Below, in pieces: positions 10,988 to 22,419 of a stretch of 64,000 bases of DNA. The notes beneath the pieces were generated by a model. It did no database searches. It saw only the letters and a list, made by a program, of their open reading frames with translations, and was not told the DNA's origin. Made by a program: the position numbers and the translations under genes. The stretch is from positions 695,001 to 759,000 of the forward strand of contig QANY01005285.1 of the NCBI GenBank assembly GCA_003255025.1. Reading direction: 5' to 3'. Every line of letters begins with the position of its first letter. Positions within the stretch are counted from its first letter, which is position 1. The stretch comes from Datisca glomerata (lineage: Eukaryota; Streptophyta; Magnoliopsida; Cucurbitales; Datiscaceae).

Positions 10988-13974
10988 TTATCTTCTGGAG
11001 GCTCGTTTTGCAGTTCTAAAAGACTGATTACCAGTAGCTGCATGACTCAGTTTCTTAAGAATCGTCCTCTCGCTAACACGCAACATCAAAGAATGGTATA
11101 GTTTCTTCTCTTGCTTACCACAATTCCCTAGTGCTTTAACATCATCCTCTAAAGAACTTGAACCATACAAACTCTCTCGAATATCTGCAAGTGACACAAG
11201 AGCTTTGCAAACACTCTTTGTCAGCAACAAATCCCTGCTCATTTCTGAAGCGCTTGTCCACATGATATTACTCTTTTCACAAAACATAATGCCTGTATTA
11301 GGTCCACTATAACTCCCTGCAGTCGATACGGTAATATCCAACTTATGGTATGCATCTTCGGGTAGCAACATTATATATAATAAGATCAGGAGCTCAATTT
11401 GCGGATCCCCATTATAAGAAATCTCAAAATATTCAGAGTTCTCGCTTTCGCATGCACAATAATCCAATCTTCTCCATAGTGACAGCCTTGCTCTACTGTA
11501 TCGGCTAGAAAACAGAGATGAACTCCATTGAAGCACCAGTTCCAAATCGATATTGACAATGTCGTATGGATTATTGGGCTCTGTAAATCCATACCTGTGA
11601 AGCAGTGCAGCATTACCCAATGAACCGTATGTATTAAAGATCTGATGAGAGGAGCAAAAGAAAAAAATAAGAACAGTTAGCTGGGCATGGGATACATCTA
11701 TTGAACAATTAGCTGGGTATGGGATACATCTAAATCATTAGTATCCATTCCTCCTTTTGCACAAATATGTTAATTTTGACATAATTGCATGTCATCAATT
11801 GACCATATTTTTTCTATTTTCAACATAAATTCTATCTTCCAATGAATTTCCGCATATTAAATGTGGCTTGATTTGCCATATAAATTAAGTTTTGAGTTAA
11901 TTCAGATATTAATATGCATCAACTCTCGTCTATTTTGAAATCTGTTAATTTTGACATGCAAGTCACAAAATTCTTTTTTCAAAATTTTGAAGTAAACAGT
12001 TCTATGAAGCGTATTATTTAATTTTTTAAGATTGAAAACGTCGAAACTCCAGAAATTTGGTAGCATTGGGCCTCGTCCCATTTAAACAACTGGGAGTAAA
12101 TTGGCCAAAAACAGTCATGCAGGCAGATAATGCAAAATGATCAAAGTAGAACTTTTTCTTTTGCATTTTAGCCTATTTAACGTATTATGTTTTACACTGA
12201 AAAATATTGATAATTGTAATGACATTTCCGTAATACTAACTTACCAAAAACAAATAGCTGCTTAGTTTCAAGGAATCATATAATTCGAAACAAGACCAGA
12301 TGATAGAATGACAGAAGAAAACAAATCTAACCTCTCTTCCAACTTTGACATCTTTCACCATTATCATCTCCAAAATTGTTGGATCATCTCCTGAAATAGA
12401 AACGTCCAGATCATTATCACTCTCCTTCCCAGCTAGAGCAGAGTCTAACCCAGTGAAATTTTGCCATGTTTGTTCGCCATCAGACTTATCATCATTATCA
12501 TGAAAGACATCACTGTTACTGGTAGGACTATTGTCAAAGTCAATGTGAGAGGATACTGAAGTGATGTGTACATCCTCTGCACATGTCTTGTGGTTAAAGC
12601 TGCACAATTCAAAAGTGATTAAAGAGATTATTAAGTTTTTGATTAACTTTTATATCTGAGAAATTGTAACTGAAATTAATAAACATTAAATCCTTTCCGC
12701 ATTTCATTTTTTTTTTAAGTGCGGGGTGGGTGTTCCACTGTAGATTAGTATTTCCAGCAAAAAGACATAAAGCTCATGCAATTTCAAATACTTTTGTGGA
12801 ATGAGAGTTTCAAAATTTCTAAGCTAGCATTCATTGATTACAGCTAAAATAATGCACAAAATCCTTTAAAAAGACTAGATAATGGCAACAAGAATGTATA
12901 ACTTACAGATCTGCCAAAGGGACCATGCCAAACCCATGATAGTCATCAACCATAAACGATCGTGAAGCAATAAGGCTTTTGGCAGCAAAGTATTGTTCAA
13001 CTCCAAAGTGTTTAAGATTAAGTTCCATAGGCAGCGCATCAATAAGGGGGAGAATACTCTCTTTCCAGTCTTCATACATAAGAATTTTGTCTTCTTCCAC
13101 CGTCTGCCAAAAAGTGTAAAACAAATTATCAACAAGAGATTATAATCAACCTATGAAAAATTCTCCCATAACCTTTTTCTTATTATCAAATCAATATGTG
13201 AAAGATTCTCCAAAAACCTACCTAAAACAAATTATTCTTATTGTCAAATCAAAAGAATATTGAAATAAGAGGCCGCGAGGACAAGAACCGAGATAAAATG
13301 AATAAACTTCGAGCAATATTTTATTCCCCCTGACCAACACAACACTATATATTTGTCCAAATGCATAAGTAAATGTATGTGTCTATTCATATAGACATAT
13401 GCACCTATGAATTTCAATGGACAGCCAGTTCTGTGGTATACCTACATCGTTCAAATTGAGAAGGAAGACCCAGTATATGACATAAAGATCTATCACGTGA
13501 GTATGATAAATTTGGAGGTGTATTTTTAACTTAACTGATTTGAAGTACCTTGTGGAGCTCAGTCCCCTGAAGTAGCTGCTCGACTTCACCTGGAGTCCAA
13601 AGAAATGGCAGAAGCTCTTTATCAGGCAAGAGTTGGAGGTAACCAGACCAAGGAGAGTCCTCCCCCAAGCTTTTTTCATACATGAGGGCGACCGACAAGC
13701 CTAGGCTACCGTCCAAAGTGGCGTCTTTAATAATGGAGCATGCAGCACTGGTCTTGATGGTGAGGCACGCAAGCTTGGGTATTTTGGCTACTGCATCGCC
13801 TTCCTTCAAATTGCACAAGGCTTTTACAGCTATTCCTTCTTCATTGCCATCTATGAATTGGAGGTTACTGCTATACTGTATTTCTTGGGATTTCATCCAC
13901 CGCTTGAAAGCTCGTAATCGCCTACTAGTCAGTATTAGAGAGAGAGAGAGAGAGAGAGACAGTTGTTGCTTCAA
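10988..13974 (-). CDS. SET-domain protein-lysine methyltransferase with LSMT-type C-terminus (SETD6/RKM-like)
   Basis: Four exons on the minus strand, 13974-13549, 13103-12907, 12599-12332 and 11641-10988, join in phase with GT-AG introns to 1545 nt and 514 residues. The split SET domain spans about residues 37-306: EGIAVKALCNLKEGD near the start, EDSPWSGYLQLLP, then FNHKTCAEDV (about 209-218) and REIFNTYGSLGNAALLHRYG (297 onward) holding the Asn-His and Tyr-Gly cofactor motifs. An acidic insert (about 225-280) sits inside the domain. The C-terminal part fits the Rubisco-LSMT substrate-binding domain. Such enzymes transfer methyl from AdoMet to lysines of non-histone proteins such as ribosomal proteins; the substrate here is not known. 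The first residues come from a GA/CT microsatellite, so Met27 could be an alternative start. Confidence 0.9.
13937..13959. repeat. (AG)n microsatellite overlapping the start of the methyltransferase gene
   Basis: Eleven AG units on the plus strand are read as a Leu-Ser run (residues 5-13) directly after the start codon at 13974-13972. Repeat length changes not divisible by three would shift the frame from this start. Confidence 0.85.
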
Positions 13975-15406
13975 TTAGCAGCCAAGATAGTCTTTGAATA
14001 AGAAAGGGGGATAGAAAAGGACTAAAGGAATTATGAACTAGCTAATGTTTTCACAACCAAACAAAGTGTCATGTCCTAGAGAAACACGGAGATGGAACCT
14101 GGTGCTGGTAGTCATTGGCATTTGATGACGTGAAATCAACGAAGTTCCTGGTGTTCTTAAACTGTTTTAGACGGCTAGTTCGGAGCCACGGAGATCAGAA
14201 TAGATCCTATTACGCCCACAACCAGGAACTAATATTTGTTATAAAATGGAATAACAATTTGTACAAAAACAAACTTGTGTAAAGATAAGACATTTAATGT
14301 CAATCTCCAAAGATTCAACCAGGCCACTTGATTGCAATGTCTCTCAATGGCATTGAAAAAACAAAATTTTCATTTTACATAGATTCATTTCAATCTCAAA
14401 TTAATGGAAGTCCACGGGGAATTTACAAGCACACCCACATAAATCATGTTTCCCGGCTGATCAAGTCCAGCTGACCGCATTAACAATATTGAAAGTTTAT
14501 ACATAAATAAGAAGAAGTCCAGGCCGACCAACCAAACCAAAAATAAATCAGCTTAAAAGCCAAGTACATTGAAACTCCAGTTTTCAACGAGCTGGAATGG
14601 AAATAAAGTTTATTAAACAGTTACCTGGAAATAGCTTAACCGATAATCTTAATCTTACTGAAAAGGAGTTTAAACCATGGCTTACAGCCCCATCGTCTCG
14701 GAACGACAACATAAATTGCTCTTATCCCACATATTGGCATTTCGTAAAGCAAAATCAGACTCAACTAAGAGTGTGAGGTTTCTGGAGGTGGAATAATATT
14801 CCAGAAAATATGTATTATTTGTGCTGTTTCTTTCTACCATATATGGCGTATGAAAATTGGTTCAGACAAAAAAAGAAATGAAGGGAAATGCCAGCGGCCA
14901 TTTATGGTGGCTGAAGAAAGGACGGGAAGGTGGGGGGCTAGGTCCAATCCGCGGGTGGCGGCGGTTCACAGTGATTTCAACGAGTTTTTAAGGTTGAAAA
15001 AAACAAGAAAATAATGTTTTATTTTTATTTTTCAAAAAAATTATATCAAATTTTAAATTATTAAATGATATATCAATTATCACGGTTAGTGTATTCACGT
15101 TGATTAATATGTTTCATAACATCAACATTAAATGTTTAACATACATGATCACTAAAAATATGATTAATTATTTTAGTCGGTGTAAAATTAATTATAACTA
15201 AAATTTAATTTAATTTAAGTTAATCTGTAGCTTAAAATAATTGATAGATATTTGACCATTTTCCGAATTTTGAAAATGACCTGAAGAAAAGCCCGGGAAG
15301 GAGTTTGGTTGGGTTCGTTTCCGTTTGTATGGAATGAATTTATGAGACAAATAGAACCGAAGAATAATGGCGATTATTGCATGTAGTCATCATCTTCATA
15401 ATAACG
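13975..15406. other. 5' flank of the methyltransferase gene and AT-rich spacer
   Basis: Contains the presumed promoter of the minus-strand methyltransferase gene next to 13975. The rest is mostly AT-rich with no open frame of note and no recognised repeat. Confidence 0.4.
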
Positions 15407-15560
15407 CGTGCCTATTGCAGAAGGATTCTAGTCTATTGACTGCGCTTGGTGCCTATTGCAGAAGGATTCTAGTCTCTTGACTGCGCTTGGTGCCTATTGC
15501 AGAAGTATTCTAGTCTATGACTGCGCTTGGTGACTATTGAAGAAGGATTCTAATGAATAT
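15407..15560. repeat. 41-bp minisatellite, about 3.7 copies
   Basis: The unit GCCTATTGCAGAAGGATTCT...GACTGCGCTTGGT occurs four times in a row; the later copies carry single changes (AAGTATTC, GACTATTGAAG) and the last is truncated. Non-coding. Confidence 0.9.
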
Positions 15561-16031
15561 ATGCTCAAAAGGGACGCCAAAGCTTCTAAGATATTCAAAT
15601 GAATATATACGAAAAAGGGAAAATTTTCCAAACGTCAGACACTGCAACTTACATTCATTTCTCTCTGGCAGTTCTAGATGAACGTTATATTTCATTTTGC
15701 ACAAGTCTACACAATATGAACTGATTTCATTGAGATCCAAACTGCTCAGCTCAGTTATTAAGGAATATAGGTAAAAAAATTCATAAACATCAACCACCAT
15801 TGCCATTAGAAAAATCATCTGACCGTCTATATTCGCCTAACATAATCTTTCACATTCACAAGAGCATATGTGAACTTTAATTCCCAGCTTTGATAAAACA
15901 AAAGGGATTTTTCAGTCAATTTCAAACGAACAAGCACCAAAAGAATGATCACCAATTGACGGATTTTTCTAAGTATATCATTAATTAATTACTCGATAGC
16001 TAGCAATAGCAATAGCATTTCCGCTCACCAG
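15561..16031. other. Spacer downstream of the HARBI1-like gene
   Basis: Includes a minus-strand open frame (15534-15818) that I do not recognise and consider random. Likely holds the 3' UTR of the HARBI1-like gene. Confidence 0.35.
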
Positions 16032-17413
16032 TCACCATTGATCCCATTTGTGTATAAAGTCATCCCACATTACTGCAGCAAGTGAATCCCGAAACGAGAA
16101 AGCAACTTGTTCTCGTATTGAAGTAGCCAACAGCATATCTGGATACTCATCATCATCATCATCCTCAGCAGGTGATTCATCCACTGTTACCCCTTCAACA
16201 CTAGCAAACAACCAATCGTTTCTCTCCTCACCTCTAATGAAATTGTGTAGAACACATGCAGCTATAACAATATCCCTTTGGATATGAAATGCATACTGTG
16301 GTGCAAGTTTTAGAATTGGAAATCGACTTTTCAGCACATGGAGAGACTTATGGATCACATTGCTCAAACACGAGTGCCTATGATTAAACAGCTCTTTCAT
16401 ATTTCTAGGAAGCTGATTTGCACCTCGATATTCACGAAGCTGGTACCGGTTCCCTTGAAATGGAGCGATAAATCCTTCCATGTTTGAATATCCCATGTCA
16501 ACAAGATAAAACTTTCCTGGAATACAAAATGATTCGTAATATTTTCAATATTTTCGATATCTGATATAATATTAACTTACATAGTAAACTATCATGAGTG
16601 AGATAAAATTTGCTGTAAATTTATCAATACCCTCAGGAATTTGTGGGAAATTTTGATCTGGGTCATCAAGGACTGCCCTTAATACTCGTGAATCTGCAGC
16701 AGAGCCTTCCCAGCCAGGGTAAATGAATACAAACTGAAGATCAAATGTGCATGCTGCCAACACGTTTTGCGTTAAAGATCCTTTCTTGTTGCGAAATCGT
16801 GATTGATCTTTGGTAGGGACATGTGCAGGGATGTGCATGCCATCAATAACTCCAATACAATCCTGAGTATATCAAGAAAACATAATGAACGTAACAAAAA
16901 ACGTGAACAAAATTAAAAATATTGTATGATTAGATATTATACCTTGAAGTATGGGTAAAATCTACTGTTTTTTAGGATTTCTGGGGGAGTTGTAGGAGGA
17001 GGAGGCTGTAGAAATTCACGCGATAAAGACTTGATTGCTTTCAACACATTATTAAAATGCCGGCTAATAGTTTCACCAGAATGCTGAAACCGTTCTTGTA
17101 TTACTCTATTACGCTCGTTATGACCAATAATGTTCAGAAAAATTGCAAGTTGTTCCTCTATCATGACACCAGACGTATCACGCAACATGTTTCTTTGACG
17201 GAGCATGCCACATAGTTTGTGAAAAACGTGTTTATCCATACGAAACATTTCCCGACATACATCTTCACGGCCATTCAGCAATTCAGTTATAAATCCACAT
17301 CGGCTAGGTGATGAACTAGGCTGAGGTTGGCTACTTATACTGTTATAATAATGGTAGCCAGCTGCTGCTGCTACTAATTCCATCTCATCCAATTCCAAGT
17401 CAGAATTATCCAT
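16032..17413 (-). CDS. HARBI1-like / ALP1-like nuclease-fold protein derived from PIF/Harbinger transposase
   Basis: Three exons on the minus strand (17413-16943, 16862-16631, 16516-16032) join in phase to 1188 nt and 395 residues. Order: acidic and Ser-rich N-terminus, helical region with EMFRMDKHVFHKLCGMLRQR (about 50-75), then the DDE nuclease fold. The first Asp (164) is in CIGVIDGMHIPAH and the second (214) in GWEGSAADSRVLR. Where the third acidic residue is expected (family pattern NVIERxFGVLKxRF) this protein has NVIHKSLHVLKSRFPIL, with His at 290. The C-terminus has an acidic run (DDDDDEY) and a DFIHKWDQW end. The frame is fully open with introns. No flanking inverted repeats were seen, so a domesticated host gene is more likely than an active transposon. 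Related ALP1 acts with Polycomb complexes in Arabidopsis; a similar role here is only a guess. Confidence 0.88.
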
Positions 17414-18564
17414 TCTGTAGATCTGAAGACAAGAAAATGGAAATGATATAAGAAGAATATTACTCGTTCAGGAGTTTATTCGTGAATTCTCATACACGTC
17501 AAAACATTAATTGAGCTAATAATCATTGAGTGGATATCTTGGTTTAGAGTTTTTTGTGTCTTCAAAACAAACATTTTGAGAAAAAACATTTTATATGTAC
17601 TCAGAGGAATGATTCGTAGAGTTATTGGTATTGTAAGTTTCGATTTGCCAAAATCTGAATCTACCCACAGAAAAAGAAAACCATATTTTTGTACCTATCA
17701 GCAAAAACAAGATTTTGTATCTAATAGCCAAGAGTGTGAGGTTATACTAAACGAATACTCAATGCAGCCTGCAAACTTGTCCAGTTCATGGATTTTCAAT
17801 CCAAGTTAAATTCTTTGACTACACTATTCATGTAGTTAGCTCTCAAAAGATAGCGTGAAATAGAAACAATACCACAAAGCTTAAAAGCAATCCTTAAACC
17901 ATTCTAAAGAAACTGGCTTTCATACCATCCGAAAGAAATCAAATTTCAGTGAAGTTGGTTATCAGGAGTTGTTGAAAAATAATGAAGCGAAAGAAAGCAC
18001 ATCATCTCATGATTGAACTACCATAATTCAAAGACGAAATGTTAATAAATTAGCAAGATTACAGTAACGTACGAGATGGGGAAAAAGTTGACGTTATTCT
18101 CTTGCCAAGCTACTTGCTACTTTCTAAACCGGCGTAACCGCGACACGCTCTCTCTTTTCTAGGCTTTCCTTTCTCCTTCCTCCTCTTTTTCCAACCGCAG
18201 CTACCCCTATTTCTGATTGAGGCAGCAACTCAACCCTCTTTTGGCCCGCCATCATTTTCTCACCATTCTCACACTCTTGTATTCTCGGACCTGTGTGGCT
18301 TTCTTACACTTACTTACTGTTGTGACTTGTGGCTATCACGTAAAAGACATTGTTTTTCAAACATTTCAATTATCAACTATTGTTTTGGCTCTGCGCAGCT
18401 ACCCTTTATCGACTCTCTCACTGATCGTTCTCACCAAAAGGAAGTCTTTCTCCTTTTTACTGTGAATTCCACTCTGAGCTGAAGGCAGACCCCAGCTGTT
18501 TGTTAATTTATCGTCTCTCTATCCCCAAGTTAGCCTTCCCCTCCCACTCCCAAAATCCCACCCG
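17414..18564. other. Intergenic region with the HARBI1-like promoter side
   Basis: No recognised gene. One plus-strand frame (17576-17809) has no familiar motif. A CT-rich, leader-like stretch (about 18140-18230) precedes the small signal-peptide frame at 18565. Confidence 0.35.
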
Positions 18565-18654
18565 ATGGCTGCGTACGTCTCAACCATCGTCATCTTATTA
18601 CTAGTGCTAGTCGGGCTAGCTTCACCTGCCAATTGCTGCTTCGGCCCACTATAA
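18565..18654 (+). CDS. Tiny open frame encoding a signal-peptide-like sequence (29 aa), possibly a gene remnant
   Basis: ATG GCT GCG opens 29 codons. The product begins MAAYVSTIVILLLVLVGLAS and ends PANCCFGPL before TAA. It has a short start, a long hydrophobic core and a plausible cleavage after Ala-Ser-Pro-Ala. The context CCCGATGGC is a good plant start context. It could be the first exon of a secreted Cys-rich peptide whose remainder is lost, or chance. No family was recognised. Confidence 0.3.
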   Translation: MAAYVSTIVILLLVLVGLASPANCCFGPL

Positions 18655-19454
18655 ATACAACACTATTGCTCGGAGATACAACGCCACATATAATACGGAA
18701 ATTGTAGTTTAGAGTCATTTTTAAAATTTTACATGTCAATCTTTAATTTTTAATATGTAATAATAATATTTTTTTAAGTTTTGCATGAGTTTGTTTTTTT
18801 AAATAACAATGATATTTTTGAAATGGAACATTTCAATTGCTATATAATATTAGTTAAATGACTATATTTACATTTAATATTTTTTAAATGTCATTTTTGC
18901 CTATTCTTTTCATAATAAGGTCATTCTTGCAAAAAGCCTATAGCATTACTGACTATTTGACAAAATTATAGGTATCACTAAATTTTCTCTAAACGTGTGT
19001 GTATATATATCTTCTTAATTACTAATTATTCGAGCTGCTACTAACATTACCGTCAATTTTTAGTACTAGTCGAAAAATACGTGTTTCACACATGTTAAAA
19101 TAATTTAAAATACACGATAAATTTTTTAATTAAATATTATCTTTGAAAATAATTATAAATTTAAATAAAAAAATATAGTAATAATAAATGTCAAAGGATT
19201 TTACAGTTTAAACATAATGAACGCAAGGGGGAGAAAAAAAATATAGACGAATGAAAGTCGATTATGTTGCCTCCTTTTAGGTTTCATTTATTCCTATTTA
19301 CGTACAAAACAATGGGTATATTTTTGTTCCACCAAATCCTGCCTCGAAGATTAATTTACAGTTGTAGAACAAGCGAAATCATAGAATACTAATATCCCGT
19401 TGATACGATTCCTTGATCGAGTTTAGCATTGAATGGGTCATTGAGTTTTGTTTT
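18655..19454. other. AT-rich spacer, nothing recognised
   Basis: Low-complexity AT-rich sequence with no open frame of interest and no clear repeat ends. Confidence 0.4.
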
Positions 19455-19562
19455 ATTGTCAAATTACATTACGAATTTTAAGGGGAGTGGTGAAATATGA
19501 TTTGAAAACACGACCTCTGAGATACGGGTGTGAAGGGTTAATTAACTCATCAACTCAGCTTC
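19455..19562 (-). mobile_element. tRNA-derived SINE copy 1 (minus orientation)
   Basis: On the minus strand the sequence starts GCTGAGTTGATGAGTTAATT (A-box-like) and reaches GGTCGTGTTTTCAAATC (B-box-like). It aligns over about 105 bp with the copy at 60240-60356, where the boxes are better kept. T-rich sequence in the plus strand at its left end would be the tail. Confidence 0.55.
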
Positions 19563-20505
19563 TCTTATTTGACGATCTTAATTATGCTTCATTGTTGACT
19601 ATTTGTTTCCTCCTTCCTGATTGGTTCCTAGCTTCTTGACGTCGCGGCTAGACATGAATTCTTGTACAATTATACATTAGCTTATTTATAATATTGTTGA
19701 AATAGTACAATAAGCATTTATATTTGTATAATATAGAAAATTCATCAACTTTTAAGATTCTATTTATTGAAAGATAATTTAATTATTCAAAAAAAATTCT
19801 CAATTCATTTATATGAATTTTGATGTCCTGATAACATAAATATTACATAATAGTTAATTTTATAAGTTTTAAAAGAATAAATTGTTGACTTAAAAATAAT
19901 CATAAACTTCATTATAATAAATCTTTATAGATATTTAGGTTTCTAATTGTATAATATTTTATAAATATTTAATATTAACAACTATTTATAATAAAAAAAT
20001 TATTATTGAATTGAAAATATTATTTCATTTTATGAATTATATTAAATGAGAAAGTAAGAGAAGACTCAAAATTATACTATAGGAGTCTTGAAGAACAAAA
20101 AGGAGAATAAAAAATGTATCCCTTTTAAGCATCAATAATCATTGCGGGTGATGGTTAAAATATGAAAAGAATAATTCAAATTTGTTTAGCACAACACCAA
20201 CTCTTCTAATTACAATTGTTGCTCAAAGTATCAATATTATACTATGGAATGGATTTATACTTGCTAAATAAAAGAAAGATTTGACTTGAATTTCTATAAA
20301 CTAAATAACTAGTGTTGCAATGCATGAAGATAAAAGCGATTCTTGCAATAAAAGTGATAGGAATTGTTAAAATTATTTCATAACATCTTTCCATCATGAT
20401 GATCCAGAAAAGGAAAAGAAAAAAGCAAAGCAAAATGAATAAAATTCCATTCCTATTTTTACAGTCATATATATATATATATATATTTTCCTGATCAGAT
20501 CGCAA
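19563..20505. other. AT-rich spacer downstream of the receptor-like kinase
   Basis: AT-rich, with an (AT)n run at 20466-20487 next to the kinase stop codon. No gene seen. Confidence 0.4.
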
Positions 20506-22294
20506 TCAATTTTCCTTTCCCAAAAGAATTACAGTCTTCAAAAGGTTGGGCTCAACGTCGATGCTTATACAGCTATGGTTGTCGAAACACCTTAAGCTGC
20601 TGCTTTGAAATGAAACAGAATCCATCTCTACGTGGAACTTTTGCAGTCTCATACCTTCTAAGCTCACAAAGCTTTGTGAATCCATTTCATATTCTTCCAA
20701 TAATTTCCTTGAATCATCTAATCTTCTGGGTATCATCTTTTTGTCAAGAACTTTAGAGGTATCATAATAGAGGAGAGTTTCTTCTAGCTGTTGCCAAACA
20801 TGGGTCATAGTCGGACGGTCTTTCGGTATCTCAGAAACGCATTTTAAACCAATCTCACCCATCTTCAACATAACTTCCATGCTGCAACATTCCTCAGTAT
20901 TATCACATAAAAGAAGATTAGCATCCAATATGTCTTCTACTTTTCCCAATTCTAAGCTCGGTCTAACCCAATCAACAATATGAGTGAGAGGCTTAGGACG
21001 AGAAGAGTCAAGAACAGGACGAGCAGAAAGGAGTTGGAAAAGAATGATGCCAAAGCTATAAACATCACTGAAAGGAGTGAGATGGAAAGTTGAACAATAA
21101 GAAGGATCAAGATAGCCAGGTGTTCCTTTCACTTGGCTACTCACGTGTGATATGTCTCCCATTGGTCCTGTTCTTACCAATCCAAAATCTGACACTTTGG
21201 CTTCGTAGTCTTCTGCTATTAATATGTTGCTTGGTTTTATGTCTCTGTGTATTATGCTAATTGGCTCTAATCCGTTGTGTAAATGTGCTATTCCTTTTGC
21301 TGCTCCTATTGCTATCTTTACTCTGTGTCTCCAACTTAAGCTCCTCCCTTCACGTCCTACATAACAAACCATATTGTTGGTCAGTCTAGAATTACGTACT
21401 ATTTAATTTTCTTTCTTATTTTCTATGAGTAAGGAGGAACAAGTAATTAAAGAAATAATTAAGGAGTCACCTAGAATGTAGTCAAGCAGGGTACCATTTG
21501 GAACATATTCATAAACCAATAATTTCTCTCCTTTCCCTCCTGCAACTTAGCATTCGGCTTATTAATTTTAAAGGAAATACACTTAATTAACATTCTAGGC
21601 ATTTCCATCAGAGAAAACATACCAGATTCTTCACAATAACCCACCAAAGCTAAAAGGTTAGTGTGCTTTACTTTGGAAAGCAGCTTCACTTCTGTTATTC
21701 AAATTAAGAAAAGCAGATTTAAAATTGATCATATATTAATTAAGTGAATTAAATGAATAATTTTTAGAGCGAGAGAGAGAGAGAGAGGGAGAGAGAGAGA
21801 CCATTTCGGAAGTCTTCAAGAGTGAAGTAAGAATCAGGATGGGGTCGCTTAATAGCAAAGGTTTGTAGTTGAAGTGGTAAATTGCCATCTTCAAAACTTG
21901 CTTTGTACACGTTTGCAAATGAACCTGTTCCCAATAAACACTCACTGCTGAAATTATTGGTTGCCTTTTTAATTTCCTCCATCTCGAATTTCCTCAACGT
22001 TGTTACTCTTCTACTTTTCTCTTCCTTCTTCTCCACTACCATTTTAATTCCTGTTTTAAGGTTGGCTGGAACTGGAAGTGGAGGTGGTAAGTCGCGTTTC
22101 CTGAAGAATTGGAAGATAGGATTTCTATGGAAAAACAAGTATAAAGAGGTAGTCACCAACACTGTTACAACCAATCCTATAAATATAACTACTCCCCATA
22201 ATTGTTGTCTCGGAGGATTCATCAGTTTCACTTGTGAAGCAATGACACCGCCTACCGGTGGCTGTGCTCCTCCCATTAAGCTCCTTCTCAACAT
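20506..22294 (-). CDS. Membrane-anchored receptor-like protein kinase without an ectodomain
   Basis: Four exons on the minus strand (22294-21802, 21691-21623, 21539-21471, 21356-20506) join in phase to 1482 nt and 493 residues. A short N-terminus has no obvious signal peptide; one membrane span lies at residues 32-55 and a basic stop-transfer stretch follows. The kinase domain begins near residue 115 (KKATNNFSSECLLGTGSFAN). Key residues are present: glycine loop 122-127, Lys149 in FAIK, Glu165, HRDIKPSN with Asp249 and Lys251, DFG Asp267, and GTPGYLDPSY in the activation segment. It should be an active Ser/Thr kinase at a membrane. The ligand or partner is unknown; it may work with a separate co-receptor. 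The exact subfamily was not assigned. Confidence 0.88.
21769..21800. repeat. (GA)n microsatellite at the donor of kinase intron 1
   Basis: A GAGAGA run directly abuts the intron 1 donor on the minus strand (ATG|GTCTCTCTCT), so the 5' splice site is made by the repeat itself. Length variation could affect splicing. Confidence 0.8.
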
Positions 22295-22406
22295 AACCTT
22301 TCATACACCAAATTAAATTATAGAAATTGAAGAGTTACTGATGATAGCTAAAATTAGGATGCAATAGTTGAGGGGTACTGATAGATAGCTAGCCGGCCGG
22401 CAACTC

Positions 22407-22412
22407 TATATA
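22407..22412 (-). promoter_or_regulatory. Possible TATA box of the receptor-like kinase gene
   Basis: TATATA lies 113 bp upstream of the kinase start codon on the minus strand, at a plausible distance for a plant core promoter with a short leader. No transcript start was identified. Confidence 0.35.
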
Positions 22413-22419
22413 TGCATTA

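Noticed and set aside
17576..17809. A 77-codon plus-strand frame upstream of the HARBI1-like gene
   Set aside because: It has no recognisable motif, splice structure or family, and lies in probable promoter sequence.
19060..19110. Another Helitron 3' end near ACGTGTTTCACACATGTT
   Set aside because: There is no proper stem and no CTRR-T at the right distance.
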